Assembly (NCBI GenBank): GCA_011503125.2
Contig: WWBZ02000022.1
Span: 62,001-126,000 of the forward strand
DNA: 64,000 nt
Direction of reading: 5' to 3'
Source: Botryosphaeria dothidea
Lineage: Eukaryota; Ascomycota; Dothideomycetes; Botryosphaeriales; Botryosphaeriaceae
The stretch's first letter is position 1, and each line of letters starts with the position of its first letter. Below the pieces are notes generated by a model that saw only the letters and a list, made by a program, of their open reading frames with translations, made no database searches and was not told the origin of the DNA. Position numbers and translations under genes: made by a program. This document shows positions 56,739-64,000 of this stretch, in pieces.

Positions 56739-58401
56739 ATGGCGACGACAGTGGATAAGGTACGTGGGCGTCGCATCCCCAGTGACAGCAGCTATAGTTA
56801 ACATGCTCCGCGACAGATCAAGGAAATCGAGTCCGAGGTGCGCCCTCCACGAACCCAATGATCCCATGACAGCGCATCGTTGACGCCATGCAGATGGCTC
56901 GAACGCAGAAGAACAAGGCGACGTCGTTCCACTTGGGTATGCACCAACGCGCGCGCACAAATAACGCCAGTGCCTTGGCTAACGGATGCTGTAGGACAAC
57001 TGAAGGCGAAGCTTGCAAAGCTAAAGAAGGAGCTGCTGACCCCCTCGGGCGGCGGCGGTGGCGGCGCGGGTGGTATGGCACCTTCGATCGACGTCGGTAT
57101 AGGATTGAGGAGCTCACGCGGGGAATAGTTGGTTTCGATGTGGCGAGAACCGGTGTTGCTAGCGTGTAAGTGCTGTCGAAAGTCTGTTGGATGCTCCATT
57201 CTGATGCGCTGGGAAGTGGCTTCATCGGCTTTCCATCAGTCGGTAAATCGACACTCATGAGCAGGTTGACGGGACAACACTCTGAAGGTTTGCAACTTTA
57301 CTTGCCGACGTCTCTTTGAATTGAATGGCTGACGCATAGTTTCAGCTGCGGCATACGAGTTCACTACGGTCAGCGAAAATGGTACCATCTTTTAACAACG
57401 AGGCTGACTTGTATAGCTCACTACCGTTCCGGGTCAAGTCATCTACAACGGAGCCAAGATCCAGATTCTCGACTTGCCTGGTATTATTCAGGGAGCCAAG
57501 GACGGCAAGGGTAGAGGTCGTCAGGTTATCGCCGTCGCAAAGACATGCCATCTCATCTTCATCGTCCTGGATGTCAACAAGCCTCTCACCGACAAGCGCG
57601 TCATCGAAAGCGAGCTGGAGGGCTTCGGAATCCGCATTAACAAGAGCCCGCCTAACATTGTTTTCAAGAAGAAGGACACCGGTGGCATCAACATCACCAA
57701 CACCGTGCCCCTGACCAACATTGACCATGACGTAAGGACGCCCTTCCAGAAGCAGAGCGAGCTCCGCTAAATTTCCGCCCTGCAGGAGATCAAAGCGGTT
57801 ATGAAGGAGTACAAGATTACATCGGCGGATATTGCCATCCGTTGCGACGCCACGATTGATGACCTGATTGATGTGCTCGAAGCCAAGAGCAGATCGTACA
57901 TACCGGTTATCTATGCGCTCAACAAAATCGATGCCATCACGATCGAGGAGCTTGACTTGCTTTACAGGATCCCGAACGCGTGCCCCATTAGCTCCGAGCA
58001 TGGGTGGAACGTGGACGAGCTGTTGGAGCAGATGTGGGAAAAGCTCAATCTCCGGCGCGTCTACACGAAGCCCAAAGGCAAGATGCCGGATTACTCCGCG
58101 CCGGTGGTGCTGAGGTCGACGGCGTGTACGGTGGAAGATTTCGTAAGTCATCCGGACAAGCGCTTAATTGGGGGTTCTCCACCGTGCTGACTCGGCGGGC
58201 GGCAAGTGTAACCAAATCCACAAGAGCATCGTGGAGCAGTTCAAGCACGCGATTGTGTACGGCAAATCAGTCAAGCACCAGCCGCAGCGGGTTGGACTGA
58301 GCCACCAGCTGGAGGACGAGGACATCCGTAAGTACATTGGTGGTTTTGCGGCAGGCCGGCAGACGCTAACGGCATGACTAGTGACCATCGTCAAGCGGTG
58401 A
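56739..58401 (+). CDS. rbg1: DRG1/Rbg1 developmentally regulated GTP-binding protein (Obg-HflX GTPase)
   Basis: Eleven exons give 368 aa, the family length: 56739-56759, 56817-56837, 56894-56936, 56995-57072, 57129-57165, 57217-57287, 57346-57368, 57417-57731, 57786-58142, 58207-58327 and 58382-58401. Every join keeps phase. The N-terminal basic helices ([27 protein letters not shown]) are followed by the G domain: GFPSVGKS (G1, P-loop), a switch region [18 protein letters not shown] (G3) and ALNKID (G4). A TGS domain ([20 protein letters not shown]) ends in [14 protein letters not shown]. Rbg1/DRG1 binds translating ribosomes with its DFRP partner (Tma46/DFRP1) and helps to relieve stalls. 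The density of tiny exons (21-43 nt) at the 5' end is notable. A Gly-rich run in exon 4, GGGGGGAGG, replaces the usual shorter linker. Confidence 0.96.
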
Positions 58402-60046
58402 TCCCGCAGTCGCCAGCGAGCAGGCCGCCGGACGGACCCAGGGAGGCGGGTGTGGCGCCGAAAATTTCGGAGCAGATCAAATGCAATTGGTGATTGTCGC
58501 GTGCGGGCCCGTTCGGACAGGACACGGCAGCGGAGCGGGCATGGATTGGAGCTTGGGCGTTATGGAAGTGGAGGCGTCTGGTATCTACTGCATCTTGCTT
58601 TGCCATTTTGCGCGAGGGCCTGTCGGGCTTTTTATTGATCGACAGCAACGGCAGGCGACGCCTGACCAGCGACCCCACGGCGCGGCGGAGGCCGCGGTTC
58701 TTGGCCATGACACGCTGCTGCAGGCGGACCAGCCAGACGGCGCTATCGACGGTGTCTTACGCTTCCCAGGACGTCGGCCGGCAGTAGGCTACCCTTGGAG
58801 CGCGCTGGAGGGAGGAAATAATACGAAGATGATCGTCTTGGTTTTTGCGGCTTTTTCTTTTTCGCGGCTGGTGATTCGTGGGACATGGCCCAATTTGCAG
58901 GGGGCCGCTCGGCCACCGCCTTCACGCAGCGACTCAGCAAGCCGCGGGCGTCGCCCCGGGCGCCAAAACTGACGTTGACTCCGCTGCTTACACTCGGGCC
59001 ACGCCCTAGAGGCGGCCGCGCACAGGCGGCCGCTATCGTCGCGCGCGAGGGCTTGATGTGCGACAGGCAGGCAGGGCAGCAGGACGGATCTTCGATTCGT
59101 GCGCGCCGCCCGCGCCGGGATGGGGGGGCACGCTCTTCGTCAGCACTCTGGGTGCCCGCCAACACCGCCGCTCCCCGGCGCGCGCGCTGCCTCTCCAGCC
59201 CGACTGCACGCCGCCACGCAGGCACGCAACAACGGCGGCGCAACACAGATCTCTCGCATCCTCCTCGCGTGCCGGCGCGGTCACGCCTCGCGGCGCTGAT
59301 TAGCCCAGGCGCCGAGGCCGAGTCCCTATGGGGCGATCTCGCTGATTAGCTCTGTCAAGCTCTGGCTGCGAAGCATGGAGCGCCGCCGCCTCGCCTTCCC
59401 ACTGGCTCCCGCCGCCCGCCCGAGGCCCCGTCGAGAGCGCGCCTGAGAGCAGCTATGCCCGATCCTCCTGCTGGGTGCCCGTATCGCGACGCTGCTGGCC
59501 AGCTGCCCGCAAGCCCCCCAGCACCAGAGCTCTTCGTGCCCAGCAGCCATCCCCGTTCAAACCATGGACGAGCAGCCATTTCCCCATCAAATGCCCAAGC
59601 TCGAAACAAAAACAGGGGCCCTCTGCGCATCTCGTCCCGCTTCTGCACCCGCATCGCACCGCACCGCTGCGCACCGTACCTAGGCTACCAGACGGCCTGG
59701 GCAGACCCTACTTCACCTCTCCACACCACGCGCCGCGCCCTTCCTGCAGGACCCGGCTCCATCACCGCCGCATATGTGAGAGCACTCGTGTCAGCGCAGC
59801 CCCGTCTTTGTTTCATCTGGCAGCCCGTTGCCACTTCCTCCATCCCATTTCCTTGCACAGTGGTACCAAGTGTTTCGCTTCGTCAGGAACCATCGTCCTT
59901 TTTCTCCATGCATGCATGCACGCTGCCGATTCTGAACGCCTACTAGCCAGGAACACCACCCGCCCGCCCATGTGCCCATCCTACTTGACCACCCCGACCT
60001 CCCGTTAGAGAGCACGGTTCGAGCGCCCACGTCCACACAGATCGCA
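58402..60046. other. 1.6-kb GC-rich upstream region
   Basis: This lies between DRG1 and the CENP-B-type HTH gene, both on the plus strand. Multiple overlapping frames on both strands are Ala/Arg/Pro-rich without domains. It probably contains the long leader and promoter of the HTH gene. Confidence 0.5.
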
Positions 60047-61807
60047 ATGAGCCATATGGGCATGGAGCACGAGCAGCACCACCACCACCATCAACCAGAC
60101 CAAGGCTACCACGACGCCACCGGCCAGTGGGTCGACAGCAGCGCCCACTATCCGCATTCGCAGCATCACTCGCCCGTCCAAGAGTACAATGGCTTCGCCT
60201 ACAATCCCCTCCCCATGGAGCCCATGTACTCGCAGCCCATGTCCCAGGGCATGCCTCCTCCGCGGACCACCCACCAGCAGCTCCAGCCGCTCATCATGCC
60301 TCAATGGCCGAGCATGTTGACCAGCCAGTCCAGCTTCGCCCCGCCGCCTATGTATTCTGCGCCTCCGCCCGTCCCGGTCTCCGCGACTCCCACTCCGGTC
60401 TCGGCCACCTCCACTCGCTCGTCCTCGACGCCCAGGAAGACCCTGACGGACAACGACCGTCGCCGCATGTGCTTGTACCACGAGGAGAACCCCACCGTTA
60501 AGCAGACCGAGATTGGAGGTAAGTGTCGTAGCCCTTCAGCCAAGCGCGCATGAGCTGACACCTTGCTCCCCCCATCAGCAATGTTCGGAGTTGAACGAAG
60601 GTATGGGAGTGCCGCAACCCCTTGATCGCATCTTCTCTAACCTCGCGTATGTAGCACCGTGTCAAAGGTCTTGCGTCAAAAAGAAAAGTACTTGTATCAG
60701 GATGATGGGAGCCGCTCTCCGATCAAGAGGTCCAAGGGGAAGTTCCCTGACATTGAGCGAGCCTTGTCCAACTGGGCGCGCAACCATCAGAGGCAGGGCC
60801 TGCCTTTGACGGACACAATGATTAAGGAGAAGGCGCGCTTCTTTGCGACCTCGGTCGGCACCTCTGAAAGCCATTTGAAGGCGAACAGCAACACCTGGCT
60901 GGAGAAGTTCAAACAGAAAAACAACCTGATGGGCGCGGGCTCAAAGTCAAGAAAGAACTCGATCGCAGAAGAGTCGGAAGCATCGAACCCGGCATCGACG
61001 ACGCAAACCCCGAACGGAATCTCTCCCACCTCGCCAAGCGGTGTCGCATCCCCTTCTTCGATAACGCTTAGCTCTATGAAGAGTGAGGAGAACCTGAAAA
61101 ACGACAGCCCCGACAGCTACGGAGACGTCTCCAGCAGCCACCGACCATTTCCTCACTCGCAGAGTAACACCTCTCTGTCCAGCGTTTTCACTGATGCGGC
61201 AGGATCGACCTTTTCAGCCGGTCCCACCAGTCCGACGTCTCCTTTTTTTACTCCCGACTCCGCCTGCGGGCCTAGCCCTTTCATGCCGTCCCAGCAGTCT
61301 CGAGTCCCTCCCAACAGCCAGAGCCTGCATAGACAACGAAGCCAGACCTTCCCAGCGCTTGGAATAGATCCTTACGGGTCACCACCACCCTCGTCAGAAG
61401 CCGAAACTCCACGATACGTAACGTCTACTGCGCTCGAATCGCCGATATCGGATCCGCCGCTTAGCGGCGTCGAGGAAACAATGCAGTCAGGTATTCCGCT
61501 GCAGAGGACGAATTCGATGCAGCCGCCCCCACTACCAGCCATAACCCCTGTCACTACGACTCAGCAAGTGTCGCCAATCAGCCCTGGCAGTAGTTCTGCC
61601 TCTTCGCCGACTCAGGAGGATGCAAGGCGAGCGCTGGAACTGGTCATGAGCTTTTTCCAGCAGCAGCCGAGTGGATTTGTTGAGCCTCAAGAGTACGTTA
61701 CGATAGGGAAGCTCATGGAGAAGCTGAAGCTGCAGCGAGGCAACAACGAATCACTCCCAGGGGGCATGCACCGTATTCCAGAGCAAGAGTTCGGGAGGAA
61801 AACTTGA
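60047..61807 (+). CDS. CENP-B/Tc5-type HTH DNA-binding protein, probable transcription factor
   Basis: Three exons, 60047-60518, 60579-60600 and 60655-61807, encode 548 aa. The 22-nt middle exon falls inside the first helix-turn-helix. Residues 1-130 are His/Gln/Pro/Met-rich. A psq-type HTH follows (TLTDNDRRRMCLYHEENPTV, KQTEIGAMFGVERSTVSKVL), then a Tc5/CENP-B HTH (DIERALSNWARNHQRQGLPL, TDTMIKEKARFFATSV, NTWLEKFKQKNNL). The rest is Ser/Pro-rich and disordered, with a conserved-looking end, ALELVMSFFQQQPSGFVEPQ and YVTIGKLMEKLKLQRG. There is no DDE nuclease core. The paired-HTH layout matches the DNA-binding half of pogo/Fot1 transposases, as in CENP-B and Abp1, so a transposase-derived nuclear regulator is likely. 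Target genes are unknown. An in-frame ATG at 59972 could add 25 residues; 60047 is preferred as the family-like start. Confidence 0.82.
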
Positions 61808-64000
61808 GGGAGAGCACAACCATCGGGTCGTCTTTCCTGAACTGGAACGACCGGGTGGCATATTACATACTTACAGATACGGATCAGCACATACCCCATC
61901 TACAAAATCTTTTCGGTCTTTACTCGATTTTCTCTATTCGGTCAATATTTTCCACGGCGCGATCGGCTACCAGATTGTCGATTTTCACCGGCGTCATCAC
62001 GAGCGGACGGTCATAAAGGATGGTAAACGGTATCAGGGGCATACATCATCGGAGCGCAGCGACAACAGCTCTGCTGGGAAGCCGGGCTGTGCATTCCCAC
62101 ATATTTTCGGTATTATTTTTATTTGGATTCGGTATATTCTCCTTTTCTTGAACGGGAAGGGCGAGGAGTTGGAGACTGCTACGAGCTTCTATTATTTGTT
62201 CGACTATTTGCCTGGCCCAACCTCCGGTATCTCCTTTTCCAACCTTCTGTAGCTATCTTTTGGTTCACCCTGGCCTGTGTCCACTAGTTTTCTCTTTATC
62301 CAGCAGACGGCCGGACGCGGCTTGCCAAAGACCACGGGGCCGCGGTCCCTCGCGGACGCAGGCTTGGTTTCCTATCTTGTTCCGGATGACAAGGCGTACA
62401 GCTGGGATTTGTGTAGGGGGAACAGCCGACACAAAAAAAGATTTCTGGACGAATCCGCTCGCGCGGGCCTTATTCTCGATCGCAATTTCCTTTGGCCGCG
62501 GGTTTCCCTCTCAGTTCTCTCTTTGCTTGCCTGGTTCAATGCTTTTTCCTTCCTACCTATATCCAGTTTGCTCTATTACTTGGTACTATTGCTACAGCCT
62601 CACGAATCCATCCTTTCTGCTGTCGGTCCCATGGGTACCAGCACATCCGTCGACACGTCCGTTCATGCAATGGGTATTAGCAAAGACAAGGACCAAGCCA
62701 CCGACCGCATCCGAGGGTCAAGTGGCCAGTCCCCTTACTTCACGAGGCAGAAGTCTGCGCACCGACCACCAGCCGGGGCGTGTAGGCCATGCGGGCGGTC
62801 GCAGATCCGGCCTGAACACTTTCACTTCTTCCACTCGCGGAAGGAACGCGTCGCGTCCAGCGGCTGGCTGCATAAACGGTACCGACCTGCTTCCTTTTTC
62901 TCTTTCTCCACCGTTCCCCAGTTCCTTTACACTGTCAATGCTCGACATCGCACAAAGTCAGTCTCGCGTGGTGTGGCACGACAGCAGCGGATCTGGAGCA
63001 GGCGGAGGGGGGGGGGGGGGGGGTTCGGGAGAGGATCATGTGCGCTCGAGTGTATGTGTTCTGTATGTGCGTGTATGGATCGTGCGTGAGCTTCGCTGTA
63101 CAAGGCCGCTGCCGGGGGGGGGCTTGATTGGACAATTGCCGCGGCAGCGACAGTAGGAGCCAGTATCACAAGCCGACCGGGGGTGGCGTGGGTGGAGAGA
63201 GCATTCTCTCGCCCAATTCTCACCTGTACGGGGGGAGGAGCCGATCGCAGACTCCCCCTCCCTCGTCGTCCCTCTTCTCAAACGCAAAGCGCAGAATTCA
63301 AGGCGAAGCGAAACCCAGCGCAACGGTTACACACATGAGCGCTGGCAACAAGGGCTACATCCTGCGCAACCGAAGCGCCCAAGGCCGGCTCGACAGATGG
63401 AACCCCATCAATCCACGCACCCCCGCCGACCACCCCCAATCCATCGCCTGGCCCATGCTGTGCTTGCTGGCTCTGCTGCTTGCGCGCTTCCGCCCGGGCC
63501 CTGCGCCCCCATCTTTTTCCGCCGAGACAGCTAACCTTCTTACCTGCGCTGCGATCCCTTCCGTGTTCCGATGCCCTTTCGATAGACAATTAAGGTGCTT
63601 CTCCATATATTTTCGGCTCTTCTTTCATTCTGGCCCCCAAAAAACAAATATAACGTGCAACTAGCATGCTGATCGCCGTCATTGCTGGCCTCATTGGCAA
63701 GAGACCCCTCGAGGGCTGAACAGACAGAAGCAGCCGCAATTCGCGAGCCTTTCCGCCTTGGTCGATCCCGTATTCCTTCGCGGGTATTCCGCGATCCGTA
63801 TGGCGGAGGCCGAAAAGGCTTGGGAGAGGCGGCTTGGGGTTGGGGGCGACAGTTGTGGGGAGGCTTGCAGCGGGCCAGCCGGTATGTACGTAGCCGCTTC
63901 CGCCGCAAGCCACGTTTTGCAGCACTCTCCCATGCGCTACCCTGCCTACCGATAGAAAATCAGCAATCGACAAGCCAGCAGCGCCCGGAGACGCACGTCC
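61808..64000. other. Gene-free right edge
   Basis: Long frames (62260-63156 and 62277-63089, both plus) overlap in different frames, have no domain and mixed composition, and are best read as chance or untranslated sequence. It includes a 17-base G run at 63007-63023. Confidence 0.45.
63007..63023. repeat. G17 homopolymer
   Basis: Seventeen consecutive G are directly visible, with a second shorter G run at about 63114-63122. Their length may be inaccurate for sequencing reasons. Confidence 0.8.

Noticed and set aside
62260..63156. Two overlapping plus-strand frames of 298 and 270 codons
   Set aside because: They overlap in different frames, have no domain, cross a G17 run, and neither shows exon structure or a family motif.

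Overview
The window is chromosomal DNA of a filamentous ascomycete (Pezizomycotina). Nearly every recognisable gene is interrupted by short GT...AG introns, mostly 45-120 nt with CTAAC/CTGAC-like branch sites. Gene order is mixed on both strands with kilobase-scale intergenic spaces, and several families are fungal (Clr5-ankyrin, DUF6536, GT90/CAP10, Whi5/Nrm1, Dal5-type MFS). I cannot place it below subphylum with confidence; a Dothideomycete-like genome is a guess. No tRNA, rRNA or CRISPR was recognised.

Layout. 1-15 kb: a four-exon MFS permease (minus), a coiled-coil protein of unknown function (minus) and a Whi5/Nrm1-like G1/S repressor (minus), separated by gene-poor GC-rich stretches of 3.6 and 4.3 kb. 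15-22.5 kb: an SLC35F6-like transporter, a C2H2 zinc-finger protein, an amidohydrolase-2 decarboxylase and a small three-exon membrane protein.

22.5-32.5 kb is an accessory, decaying block. A Clr5-ankyrin gene carries a perfect 65-bp tandem duplication, a one-base frameshift and an apparently lost splice acceptor. A DUF6536 membrane-protein gene is split by a 1,851-bp Fot1/pogo-type DNA transposon with perfect 51-bp terminal inverted repeats and a TA target duplication; its transposase frame has two stop codons. The promoter of the Clr5-ankyrin gene holds five co-oriented copies of a 21-nt element ending in CCAAT.

32.9-49 kb: a membrane-anchored protein of unknown function, a Hos4-like ankyrin protein (putative Set3C subunit), a Dfg10/SRD5A3-type polyprenal reductase (dolichol synthesis), glycogenin (glycogen priming) and an epoxide-hydrolase-like alpha/beta hydrolase. 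49.9-64 kb: a multi-TM GT90/CAP10 glycosyltransferase, cysteine dioxygenase, the DRG1/Rbg1 GTPase in eleven exons and a CENP-B/Tc5-type HTH DNA-binding protein. The last 2 kb show no gene.

Most genes are unlinked housekeeping functions rather than a pathway cluster. Exon coordinates were fitted by hand from reading frame, splice signals and family motifs, so internal junctions are inferences even where the family call is secure. Unresolved junctions are marked.
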